From the NCBI GenBank assembly GCA_002388905.1, contig DGNJ01000062.1, forward strand, positions 216 to 39,641: a stretch of DNA of 39,426 nt, read 5' to 3'. A program made the position numbers and the translations under genes. Positions 14,823-22,752 of the stretch are shown here, in pieces; position 1 is the stretch's first letter, and every line of letters begins with the position of its first letter. Source of the stretch: Cellvibrionales bacterium UBA4495. GTDB lineage: Bacteria; Pseudomonadota; Gammaproteobacteria; Pseudomonadales; Porticoccaceae. Below the pieces are notes generated by a model. That model was not told the origin of the DNA. It was given only the letters and a program-made list of their open reading frames with translations, and searched no databases.

Positions 14823-16007
14823 TTAAGCGTTACCGGAAGCCCTGGGCTGGCGAACCCTCGACCGGAGCTCTCGGGCGAAGAGATAGGGGAGACCGTTTTT
14901 CTTGGCCTCGTACATTGATTGGTCGGCATGGTTGAGGAGGGCATCCATGTCCCGGCCGTCCATGGGGTCCAGGGCGACGCCGATGCTTGCCCCCACACGC
15001 ACATCCAGGTCATGGGGCAGGGGGCTGGTGATGACGGCGTGGAGTTTCTCGACAATGGCCAGGACCTGGGATTCGTCCTCCAGGTCACAGAGCAGAACCG
15101 CAAATTCATCGCCGCCCAGGCGGGCAACGAAATCGCTGCGCCGGGTATTTTCCCGCAGGCGTGCGGCAACCGTTTTCAGCACCGCATCGCCCGTCTTGTG
15201 TCCCAGGGTGTCGTTAATCTCCTTGAAATCGTTGAGATCGATCATCAGCACCGCCTCGACGCCGCCGATGGCCTTCTGCCGCTCCGCCATGAAATTCACC
15301 CGCTCTTCGAAAGCCTTGCGGTTGGCCAGCCCGGTGAGAGGGTCGTGGGCGGCGGCAAACAGGGCTTTGTCCCTTTCCTGTTGCAGGCGGCCCAGCAATC
15401 GGCGCTGGTAAAAATCGAAAAACCACAAAACCGCGGCCAGCGCCAGGGCCGCCATGGCGATGGATCCGGCATAAAAGTGCTGGTAAAAGTCGGTTGGAAT
15501 GATCTGGATGTAAAAGCCCCGGTCCATATTGATGGCCAGCCCCCAAAGCACGAGGCCGTTGAATGTCCAGAGACAGGCCGTGCCCCAGCCGGACATGATA
15601 AAGGAGTACATCACCAACAGCGGCCACCAGGGCAGTAGGGGCGACTGCGCAAACCCCCCCGTTATGGCAATGAGGCATAACAGCGAACCGGTGGCGAAAA
15701 AGCCGTAAAGGTTGGCGCAAAGCCGGAAATGGCCGGTCCGCCGGAACAGTCCGAGGGTGCACCAGGCACCGGCGGTGGTCAGGGCGTACAGGGGTGCCAC
15801 GAGATGCAGGTGGCGGAGATGGTCGCGAACGGCGAATAATGCCGCTGTGGTGAGAACCTGGCTTGTGCCGATAATCAGCAGGGTGACGACCAGTGCCCGG
15901 GCCTTGTAGAGAACCTCTCGGTGATCGAACTGGAAAATGTCCCGGGGAATGAACCAGTCCACCAGCGACCAGGCCCCTTTGTTCAGTTTGCCGGTGAGTC
16001 GCGTCAT
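14823..16007 (-). CDS. Membrane-bound diguanylate cyclase (GGDEF)
   Basis: A 394-residue protein with about six predicted membrane helices in residues 35-205 and a C-terminal GGDEF domain (about 218-385) that makes cyclic di-GMP from two GTP. The active-site motif RLGGDEFAVL is intact, and RRSD five residues before it gives a full RxxD inhibitory site, so product feedback is expected. The start of the catalytic domain, DPLTGLANRKAFEER, is typical. No EAL or other sensor domain is present; the membrane module is presumably the sensor, with an unknown signal. The ATG at 16007 follows GGGAG at good spacing. It is 39 bp downstream of the glutathione peroxidase gene on the same strand and may be co-transcribed. 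Confidence 0.93.
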   Translation of the reverse strand: MTRLTGKLNKGAWSLVDWFIPRDIFQFDHREVLYKARALVVTLLIIGTSQVLTTAALFAVRDHLRHLHLVAPLYALTTAGAWCTLGLFRRTGHFRLCANLYGFFATGSLLCLIAITGGFAQSPLLPWWPLLVMYSFIMSGWGTACLWTFNGLVLWGLAINMDRGFYIQIIPTDFYQHFYAGSIAMAALALAAVLWFFDFYQRRLLGRLQQERDKALFAAAHDPLTGLANRKAFEERVNFMAERQKAIGGVEAVLMIDLNDFKEINDTLGHKTGDAVLKTVAARLRENTRRSDFVARLGGDEFAVLLCDLEDESQVLAIVEKLHAVITSPLPHDLDVRVGASIGVALDPMDGRDMDALLNHADQSMYEAKKNGLPYLFARELRSRVRQPRASGNA

Positions 16008-16046
16008 GGTTTTCTCCCTGATTTTGTTATTATCCCGGTTTCGCCT

Positions 16047-16526
16047 TTAGTCGAGCTGGTGTTCGATATGTTTGCGGAGGTGGTTCGGGTAAGTGGCGGT
16101 GGCGAACCGTCTTACACACCGCCCCTGGCGGTCAACCAGAAACTTGGTGAAATTCCACTTGATGGACTTCAACCCCAGCCATCCTGGCGCGCTTTCCTTC
16201 AGGTAGGTGAATAGTGGCTCCTGGCGTTCGCCGTGGACGTCAATCCTGGCAAAGAGGGGAAAGGTCACCTGATAATTGCGAATGCAGAAGTCCTGAATGT
16301 CGCGGTTGTCTTCATACTCCTCCTTTAGAAACTGGTCGCACGGAAAGGCGAGCACGGAAAAGCCCCTGTCCTTGTAGTCCCGGTAAAGCATTTCCAGGCC
16401 CCGGTACTGGGGTGTAAAGCCACACTTGCTGGCGGTATTGACGATGAGCAGCACCTGACCCCGGAATTTTTCCAGAGGCACCGGCTCGCCATCGATGGAT
16501 GTGCATGAAAACCGGTAGACCGACAT
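16047..16526 (-). CDS. Glutathione peroxidase family protein (Cys type)
   Basis: A 159-residue thiol peroxidase that reduces hydroperoxides. The peroxidatic cysteine is C35 in NTASKCGFTPQY; the catalytic partners Q65 (FPCDQF, with Asp where Asn is usual) and W124-N125 (KWNFTKFL) are present. A cysteine replaces the selenocysteine of mammalian enzymes, and bacterial members generally use thioredoxin. The frame is open to 16589, but MSVYRF at 16526 fits the family start; GGAGGT lies 15 bases upstream, slightly far, so an ATG at 16568 remains possible. It precedes the diguanylate cyclase gene on the same strand. Confidence 0.88.
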   Translation of the reverse strand: MSVYRFSCTSIDGEPVPLEKFRGQVLLIVNTASKCGFTPQYRGLEMLYRDYKDRGFSVLAFPCDQFLKEEYEDNRDIQDFCIRNYQVTFPLFARIDVHGERQEPLFTYLKESAPGWLGLKSIKWNFTKFLVDRQGRCVRRFATATYPNHLRKHIEHQLD

Positions 16527-16686
16527 GTTGCTTTTTTTAGCACCTCCGCTGGCCGGCGGCGGCGACATGGCTTTGCCGAGCTTCGGCAAAACCGGATAAA
16601 CGAAAACGTCCTGTCAATTTCCCTGGCATGGCGGATTTCCCCTCACGCTATTATGTTCTGTCGAACGTAGGCCAAGATTCCAATGA

Positions 16687-16710
16687 TATAGTTTGACAAT
16701 GCGAACTATA
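16687..16710. promoter_or_regulatory. Inverted repeat TATAGTT-N10-AACTATA, candidate regulator site
   Basis: Two perfect 7-bp arms are separated by 10 bp in the A+T-richer gap between the stop of the phosphorylase gene (16741) and the peroxidase gene (start 16526), both on the minus strand. The spacing of about one and a half helical turns between arm centres is compatible with a dimeric DNA-binding protein. It does not look like a terminator. The function is inferred. Confidence 0.35.
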
Positions 16711-16740
16711 GCACAAAACGTTGTTATGCCCGGTATCCGC

Positions 16741-18543
16741 TCAAGCCCCCGTGTCTGGTGCCAATCCATCATTATCATCGCTAGCGGACGTATCTTTCTG
16801 TGTTAACCAGACAAACTCGTAAGGCCCAAGAATAAGGTCGTCGTGCTGGTCCGAAAACAGGCTTCCGCCGATCAGGTCGGCCCACGGCCGGTCGTTGGTC
16901 AGGTTAACGGAAGTCAGCGGGATGGTGAGCTCACGGTCGGTGATATTGTGAATGCAGAAGACAATTTGCCTTCGGTCCGGGCTCTGGCGCCAGAAACCAA
17001 AGACATCGTCGCCCAGATGCAGGGTGAACTGGGGGCCGTTGGGGTGGAAAGCGGGCTGGCCGCGACGCAGGCGAATCAGCTTTTGCATGGCCCGGAAGAC
17101 CCGGGCGTGATGGCTTTTACCGTTATCCGCAAGGGCTGTTTCGAGTTCCTCGTAACTCCATTTGTAGCGGTTGATGGTCCGGTTATGGCGGGACAACGCC
17201 ACTCCGTCGAGGTGATTACCGGTGCCGAACAAACTCTGTATGTAGATGGCCGGGATTCCCTCCAGCGACAACATGATGGCGTGGGCGCAGAGGAAGCGCG
17301 CTAGCTGCCACCGGTCCGGTCCCGCCAGAGTCCCCTGCAACGCCTCGTAAAGGGTGATGTTGATCTCGTAGGGCTTGTCCCGGCCATCGTCCCCGGTACG
17401 CCAGGATATCCGGCCGCCGAAGCGTTCCATGGATTCGATCAGTTCGGTGGTCTCCCCGTCGCTGAGCAGTCCCTCCACCGGGCGCAGGCCGATACCGTCG
17501 TGGGAGGCGATGAAGTTGAAATACAGGGTGCCTTCCTGGGCCTGGGGCATCGACATTTGCCAGGCCTTGAGGTGGCGGCTGGAGCCCGATACCAGGGCGT
17601 GGAGCAGGAGCGGCGGCAGGGAGAAGTTGTAGACCGCATGGGCCTCGTTGGCGTTGCCGAAGTAGGACAGGTTCTCGTGATTGGGGACGTTGGTCTCGGT
17701 GATGATAATGGCGTCCGGCGAGTGGTGCTCCACCAGGGTACGGACAAGGCGGATAATTTCATGGGTTTTGGGATGGTTGATACATCGGGTGCCGGCTTCC
17801 TTCCACACAAAGGCCACCGCATCCAGGCGGAAAACGCGGATGCCCCGGTCCAGGTATAGTTTGATGATCCGGGCTATCTTGCAGAGCACATCCGGGTTGG
17901 CGAAATTCAGATCCACCTGGTCGTGACCGAAGGTGCACCAGACGAATCGGCTGCCATCCAGGGTTTCCACTTCCCTGAGCAAGGGCGTATTCCTGGCCCG
18001 GACCACCACGGAGATATCCATGAGCGGGTCCACTTCCACGAAATAATCCTTGCCGGGGTGCCGCCTTCGCTTGAAGTTTTCAAACCACTGACCGCGGCTG
18101 GAACAGTGGTTGATCACCAGGTCCGCCATCAGGTCAAAATCATCGGCAATGGCCTCGATATGGCGCCAGTCGCCCAGGCTGTCGTTGATTTTCGTGTAGT
18201 CGATAACGGCAAAGCCGTCGTCCGAACTGTAGGGGAAAAAGGGCAGAATATGGACCCCGCTGACAGTATCCCGGAGCCGGGAATGAAGAAAGTGGTGCAA
18301 TGTCCGGAGTGGCCACTCCCCCGGCCTGATAATGGTGTCGCCGTAGGTGATAACGAATATGTCCCGCTCACTCCACAGGCTCTCGTGTACCGGTGGAATG
18401 CGGCAGTGTTCGTCCAGTTGCAGTATCCGGATCAACTGCGTGGCCAGCCCGGTGTGGTCCAGGTCCGGGTACGCTTCCCGGTCGTAAATGAATTGCAAGT
18501 GGCTTTCGACGAGAAACCGCAGCTCTTTTTCCGGCGTGCTCAT
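16741..18543 (-). CDS. GH13_18 sucrose-phosphorylase-like enzyme, probably glucosylglycerate phosphorylase
   Basis: A 600-residue retaining alpha-glucoside phosphorylase of the sucrose-phosphorylase subfamily of GH13. The catalytic set is visible: nucleophile D241 in RVFRLDAVAF, acid/base E283 in IITETNVP and transition-state Asp D349 in FIASHDGIG; GVHILPFFPYSSDDGFAVIDY (97-117, first beta-strand region) is typical of the subfamily. Members include sucrose phosphorylase and glucosylglycerate phosphorylase. Because the start overlaps the stop of the glucosyl-3-phosphoglycerate synthase gene (ATGA at 18540-18543), glucosylglycerate is the preferred substrate: phosphorolysis gives glucose-1-phosphate and glycerate. 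The last gene of a three-gene operon. Confidence 0.87.
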   Translation of the reverse strand: MSTPEKELRFLVESHLQFIYDREAYPDLDHTGLATQLIRILQLDEHCRIPPVHESLWSERDIFVITYGDTIIRPGEWPLRTLHHFLHSRLRDTVSGVHILPFFPYSSDDGFAVIDYTKINDSLGDWRHIEAIADDFDLMADLVINHCSSRGQWFENFKRRRHPGKDYFVEVDPLMDISVVVRARNTPLLREVETLDGSRFVWCTFGHDQVDLNFANPDVLCKIARIIKLYLDRGIRVFRLDAVAFVWKEAGTRCINHPKTHEIIRLVRTLVEHHSPDAIIITETNVPNHENLSYFGNANEAHAVYNFSLPPLLLHALVSGSSRHLKAWQMSMPQAQEGTLYFNFIASHDGIGLRPVEGLLSDGETTELIESMERFGGRISWRTGDDGRDKPYEINITLYEALQGTLAGPDRWQLARFLCAHAIMLSLEGIPAIYIQSLFGTGNHLDGVALSRHNRTINRYKWSYEELETALADNGKSHHARVFRAMQKLIRLRRGQPAFHPNGPQFTLHLGDDVFGFWRQSPDRRQIVFCIHNITDRELTIPLTSVNLTNDRPWADLIGGSLFSDQHDDLILGPYEFVWLTQKDTSASDDNDGLAPDTGA

Positions 18544-19775
18544 GCTTTGCCCCGCGGCCGGAATTCTGCCATGTCCTCCCGGATGGCTTCGTCCAGTGCG
18601 GGGAGGATATCGGGTATGGCGCTGATCACCCGATTCCAGCTGGGGATGAACGGGGTTTCCATGGGGTTTTCGAGAAAACGCTGCCCGGCTTCGAGAATAT
18701 TGCGGGCGAACATTTCCACGGCCTTTTCCTCGCTGTGAATATCCAGCTTGAGCCCGTTCATCAGGGCATCGTTGTAGTAGGTCTCGATAAAATCCAGGGC
18801 AATTCGGAAAAAGGTGGCCTTGATGGAGCGAAAGGTCTCGAAGTTGAAGACCACGCCGTTGGTGGCGAGCTTTCGGAACAGCGCCTTGGCGATATCGATG
18901 GACATTTTCGACAGGCCCTTCTGGGCATCCTCGGGAGAGAGCTCCTGGTGCTTGTGGTCGTAAATATCGGCGATGTCGGCCTGGCAGAGTCGATTGTTGG
19001 CATAGTTGCGGTTCAGTTCCGAGAGCACACCGATTTCAAGGCCCCAGTCGCTGGGTATGCGAATATCGTTGATGACATCGGTGCGGAAGGAGAACTCCCC
19101 GGCCAGCGGATAGCGAAAGCTATCCAGGTAGTCGAGATAGGAATAGTGCCCCAGGGTGCGCTTCAGGGCTCGGATCAGGGGGGTGACCAGAAGCCGGCTG
19201 ACCCGGCCGTGGATCCTGCCATTGGCAATCCGGGCGTAGTAGCCTTTGCAGAATTCGTAGTTGAAGGCCGGGTTGGCCACCGGGTAGACGAGCCGCGCCA
19301 GCAGGCTGCGGTCATAGGTGACAATATCGCAGTCGTGCAGGGCCACCGCCCGGGCCCGGCCCGATGCCAGCACTGCGCCCAGGCAGTACCAGACATTGCG
19401 GCCCTTGCCCGGCTCCACCGGCCCGAGGCCTTCGTCGATCAGTTGCCGGTCGAGGGCCCGCAAACGAGGACCGTCGTTCCACAACACCCGGGTCCGGTCG
19501 CCCAGGGGGGCAAAGAACTGAAGGGCCCGGCGATATTGTTTCTCATCGGCCTGGTCCAGGCCAATGACTATTTCTGTCAGGTAGTCGACTCTGGTCAGTT
19601 CCTCGACGATATTGGGCAGGGCCTCGCCCTCGAGCTCGGAAAAGAGCGAGGGCAGAACCAGTGCCATGGGTCGTTGTCGGGAAAATCTCCGCAGCTCCTC
19701 TTCCATGGCCTCCAGGGGCCGCTGCCGCAGGTTGTGGAGGGTGGTAATGATGCCGTTCTGGTAGAAGTCCCCCAT
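18540..19775 (-). CDS. gpgS: Glucosyl-3-phosphoglycerate synthase (GpgS type, GT81)
   Basis: A 411-residue GT-A-fold glycosyltransferase that would join glucose from an NDP-glucose donor to 3-phosphoglycerate. The metal/nucleotide motif is DCD (148-150) in ALHDCDIVTYD, preceded by GKGRNVWYCLG (124-134); SDWGLEIGVLSELN and the later IYDHKHQELS are typical of GpgS-like enzymes. The ATG at 19775 has AAGGAG six bases upstream. It is 24 bp after the phosphatase gene and overlaps the phosphorylase start by four bases, so the three are one transcription unit. A mannosyl-3-phosphoglycerate synthase (GT55) is less likely given the phosphorylase partner. Confidence 0.88.
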   Translation of the reverse strand: MGDFYQNGIITTLHNLRQRPLEAMEEELRRFSRQRPMALVLPSLFSELEGEALPNIVEELTRVDYLTEIVIGLDQADEKQYRRALQFFAPLGDRTRVLWNDGPRLRALDRQLIDEGLGPVEPGKGRNVWYCLGAVLASGRARAVALHDCDIVTYDRSLLARLVYPVANPAFNYEFCKGYYARIANGRIHGRVSRLLVTPLIRALKRTLGHYSYLDYLDSFRYPLAGEFSFRTDVINDIRIPSDWGLEIGVLSELNRNYANNRLCQADIADIYDHKHQELSPEDAQKGLSKMSIDIAKALFRKLATNGVVFNFETFRSIKATFFRIALDFIETYYNDALMNGLKLDIHSEEKAVEMFARNILEAGQRFLENPMETPFIPSWNRVISAIPDILPALDEAIREDMAEFRPRGKA

Positions 19776-19799
19776 CCTGTGCTCCTTGTCGTTGAAGGT

Positions 19800-20663
19800 T
19801 TAGTGGCCGGTTCGCGACCCATTGGAAAGCCGTTCACAAATCGTGCCAACCAGATCGATGACAGCCAGGTTCCAACCCGCAGGACCGGTCTCTTCGGTGC
19901 GGATGACGTTGCCGTCAATGGCCGGGAAGTCGTGGCTCGGTGATTTGACCAGCACCGGATAGTCGGCCACGCGCAACATGTCGATATCATTGGCGCTGTC
20001 CCCCAGGGCAATCAACAGGGTCGTGCCCGCTGCGCGATAGTGGTCCGCCAGCCAGCGCAGGGCGGCGCCTTTTCCCGTTTGCCCGAGGACATGGACAAAC
20101 CGTCCGCCTCGGAGCAGGCTCAGGCCCCGCTGGCGCACCGCGTCGCAGAAATCGCTGTAGCGGTCCTGGCTGTCCCGCCAGATCAGGGGTTCCGAGTAGT
20201 GACGCTGCAGTGCCAGCAGTGCATTGCCGCTGCTCAGGCCGGTCAGCGCTGCCAGTTCATCGCTGTCGAAATCGCTGAACATATCGAACCGCCAGCCGCG
20301 ATCCCTTTTGAGGCTGGTGAGCGTGGCAACGATGGATTCCCGTTGGCCGCCCAGTATTTTGATCCGGTGACTGCCGTCATCGTAGACATCCCCGGGCAGG
20401 TCGAAACGTTCATCCCGACAGTGGATATAGACCGCCGAGCCGTTTTCGACGATAAAAGGGTCTTCGATGTCCAGCTCACGCTGGAGCAGTACGACTTCAT
20501 CGGCGGTCTTGCTGGTATTGATCACCAGGGGTATGCACTTTTGCTTGAGCAGTTCGATGGCCCGGGCGGCCGGTTGCCAGTCGTAGGTATAATGATCGAG
20601 AAGGGTGCCGTCCAGGTCGGTGGCCACGATCAGGGGGCCGGGCGTCGTGCCCTGTAAGTTCAT
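19800..20663 (-). CDS. gpgP: Glucosyl/mannosyl-3-phosphoglycerate phosphatase (HAD, MPGP type)
   Basis: A 287-residue HAD phosphatase of the Cof/MPGP group, which removes phosphate from glucosyl- or mannosyl-3-phosphoglycerate to give the free solute. HAD motif I is DLDGTLLD (nucleophile D16, acid D18); motif II is the NTSKT segment; motif IV is GDSANDIDML. FIVENGSAVYI is the conserved cap-linker typical of the family. The ATG at 20663 has GAGG upstream; the longer frame to 20738 crosses the likely promoter and is not used. First gene of the glucosylglycerate operon. The sugar specificity (glucose) is taken from the neighbours. Confidence 0.88.
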   Translation of the reverse strand: MNLQGTTPGPLIVATDLDGTLLDHYTYDWQPAARAIELLKQKCIPLVINTSKTADEVVLLQRELDIEDPFIVENGSAVYIHCRDERFDLPGDVYDDGSHRIKILGGQRESIVATLTSLKRDRGWRFDMFSDFDSDELAALTGLSSGNALLALQRHYSEPLIWRDSQDRYSDFCDAVRQRGLSLLRGGRFVHVLGQTGKGAALRWLADHYRAAGTTLLIALGDSANDIDMLRVADYPVLVKSPSHDFPAIDGNVIRTEETGPAGWNLAVIDLVGTICERLSNGSRTGH

Positions 20664-20693
20664 GGAGGCCTCGCATGGTGTCCGGACTTTCCT

Positions 20694-20725
20694 GTTATAA
20701 GAGGATTTTTTGCACCGCTTGTCAA
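20694..20725 (-). promoter_or_regulatory. Possible sigma-70 promoter of the glucosylglycerate operon
   Basis: Read on the minus strand, TTGACA and TATAAC lie upstream of the phosphatase start at 20663. Both hexamers are good, but the 20-bp spacer is longer than usual, which may mean weak basal or osmotically tuned activity, or chance. Confidence 0.35.
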
Positions 20726-20852
20726 ACGAGGGCTGCACTGCGTCTCCCGGTGCCGCGGCGACTGGCTTGGGAGCCGGCGCAAGATTAATGCACTGTTGGC
20801 GCAGGCTTTTTCTTCGTACACTGGGCGCACACAGACTAGGGGAGCTCGCCCG

Positions 20853-22589
20853 TTGTCACAGTATGTTGTCAAATCCTCCGATGAATTGCGGGGGCTTCGT
20901 TACAGCAAGGTTCCGGAGACCGATATCCAGCTCGGTGTCCAGCTTGCGGAATCCGGGATCATCTCCAGGGAGCAGCTTCAGGAAGCGGTGAAATCCCGGC
21001 ATCATCACCGCGATTCGCTGATCGACGCGCTCGAATCCCTGGGCTATATCGATAAAAGCAAGCGTTCCGAGGTGCTTGCGTCGAGACTGGGGATTCCGGT
21101 AGTCCGTATCAACGAAATGTCCGTGGCCCCCGATGTGGTCAGGTCAATCCCGGCGGAAATTATCATCCGCTATCAACTCTTCCCCCTGGGCATCGTCGAC
21201 AAGCGCCTGATCGTTGCCATCAGCGACCCCGCGAATACCGACGCCATCCATACCCTGAATTTTGTTTCCGGTTATCACGTGGACGTGGTGATAGCGCCCA
21301 CGGCGGATATCCTGCGCCTTATCGAGCGCTATGTCCTCGCCGCCGAGGAAGACGAAATCCTGGTCGAACTGGATAACGATAAAGTGGGGCTGGAGCCCGA
21401 TCGCGGTGCCTCGGTTCAGGTCTTGAAGGAACGGGCCTCGGAAAAGCCCATCGTCAAGTTCGTCGATTCACTGTTGCACCGGGCGGTGGCAATGGGAGTA
21501 TCCGATATCAATGTAAGGCCCACGGAAAAAGGTGGCGATATCTACTTTCGCATCGATGGTAAATTACTGCTCCAGCGCAGCGTCGATCACCGGCTCCTGT
21601 CGCCCATTGTATGCCGCATCAAGATCATGTCGGGGATGAATATCGCCGAGCGCCGCCTGCCCCAGGACGGCGCGACAATGATCCTCAAGAGCGGCCAGCG
21701 TGTGGATTTCCGGGTTTCCGTGATTCCCATGATTACCGGGGAATCTGTGGTGATCCGGGTGCTCGATAAAAGTAAAGGCCTTGTCAGCCTGGATGCCCTC
21801 GGACTGCCGGCCCATGAAATCGAGCGCATGCGGCGCATCCTGACACACACCTTCGGCATTTTTCTGGTGACCGGGCCCACGGGCTCGGGCAAGTCGACAA
21901 CACTTTATGCGGTGTTGAACGAGCGTCGGCAACGGGGAGTGCACATTATTACTGTCGAGGATCCGGTCGAATACCGGATCGACGGTATCGAGCAGATCCA
22001 GATCAAGCCGCGCATTGGTTATACGTTTGCCGAGGCGCTGCGCCATATCCTCCGTCACGATCCGGATGAGATACTCATTGGCGAGATGCGGGACCTGGAA
22101 ACTTCCCAGATCGCCATCAAGGCCTCACTCACGGGTCATTTCGTGATGAGCACCCTGCACACCAATGATGCCCCGACCACCATTACCCGGCTCATCGATA
22201 TGGGAATCGAGCCTTACCTGATCAATTCCACGGTGGTGGGGGTGCTGGCCCAGCGCCTGGTGCGCCGAATCTGTTCCCACTGCCGGGAGCCGGACCCCGA
22301 CGACAAACGTCTGAAAACGTACTTCGAGTTGCCTGACGATCTGGTCACCTACCGGGGCGGGGGCTGCGTCGAATGCCACCAGACCGGTTACAAGGGCAGG
22401 ATGATGGTCGGCGAACTGATCGAGATGACCCCGTCTCTGCACGCATTGATCGGGGGGCGTGCCAACGCCGGTGAACTTCGCGACCAGGCCCTGGAGGACG
22501 GAATGTCCCCGCTTGCGCAAAATGCGCTGATGCTGGTAAAGCATGGTGATACAACCCTGGAGGAGGCTTTTTCCGTGAAACTGGATTGA
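20853..22589 (+). CDS. GspE/PilB-type secretion or pilus assembly ATPase
   Basis: A 578-residue hexameric secretion ATPase. It has an N-terminal MshEN/GSPII_E-like domain (about 35-150), then the ATPase core with Walker A GPTGSGKST (341-349), Asp box and Walker B ILIGEM (about 407), and the zinc tetracysteine C474/C477 with C505/C508 found in GspE and PilB. It would power assembly of a type II secretion pseudopilus or type IV pilus from the cytoplasmic face. The start is taken as TTG at 20853 because GGGGAG (20839-20844) is eight bases ahead; the frame is open to 20796. No gspF/pilC, pilin or other secretion gene is nearby, so it is an orphan whose partners must be elsewhere. Confidence 0.9.
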   Translation: MSQYVVKSSDELRGLRYSKVPETDIQLGVQLAESGIISREQLQEAVKSRHHHRDSLIDALESLGYIDKSKRSEVLASRLGIPVVRINEMSVAPDVVRSIPAEIIIRYQLFPLGIVDKRLIVAISDPANTDAIHTLNFVSGYHVDVVIAPTADILRLIERYVLAAEEDEILVELDNDKVGLEPDRGASVQVLKERASEKPIVKFVDSLLHRAVAMGVSDINVRPTEKGGDIYFRIDGKLLLQRSVDHRLLSPIVCRIKIMSGMNIAERRLPQDGATMILKSGQRVDFRVSVIPMITGESVVIRVLDKSKGLVSLDALGLPAHEIERMRRILTHTFGIFLVTGPTGSGKSTTLYAVLNERRQRGVHIITVEDPVEYRIDGIEQIQIKPRIGYTFAEALRHILRHDPDEILIGEMRDLETSQIAIKASLTGHFVMSTLHTNDAPTTITRLIDMGIEPYLINSTVVGVLAQRLVRRICSHCREPDPDDKRLKTYFELPDDLVTYRGGGCVECHQTGYKGRMMVGELIEMTPSLHALIGGRANAGELRDQALEDGMSPLAQNALMLVKHGDTTLEEAFSVKLD

Positions 22590-22663
22590 TGCTGCAGGGT
22601 TGCTCTCAATCCACTCTCTGGCGACGGTCCTCCGCCGCCCTCTGCTTTGTAAGCCGGATTACT

Positions 22664-22690
22664 TAAAACTGGCTGAAGCGTCGCCTTAAT
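22664..22690 (+). promoter_or_regulatory. Candidate sigma-28 (FliA) promoter of the chemoreceptor gene
   Basis: TAAA (22664-22667), exactly 15 bp, then GCCTTAAT (22683-22690) match the flagellar sigma-28 layout TAAA-N15-GCCGATAA, with all four -35 bases and the GCC of the -10. It lies 63 bp before the start of a methyl-accepting chemotaxis protein gene, a standard sigma-28 target. Confidence 0.55.
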
Positions 22691-22752
22691 CGCTTAACTC
22701 CCGTCGATATATACCGAAAACATTAGAACGAATACTGAAGAGGTAGGTATCG

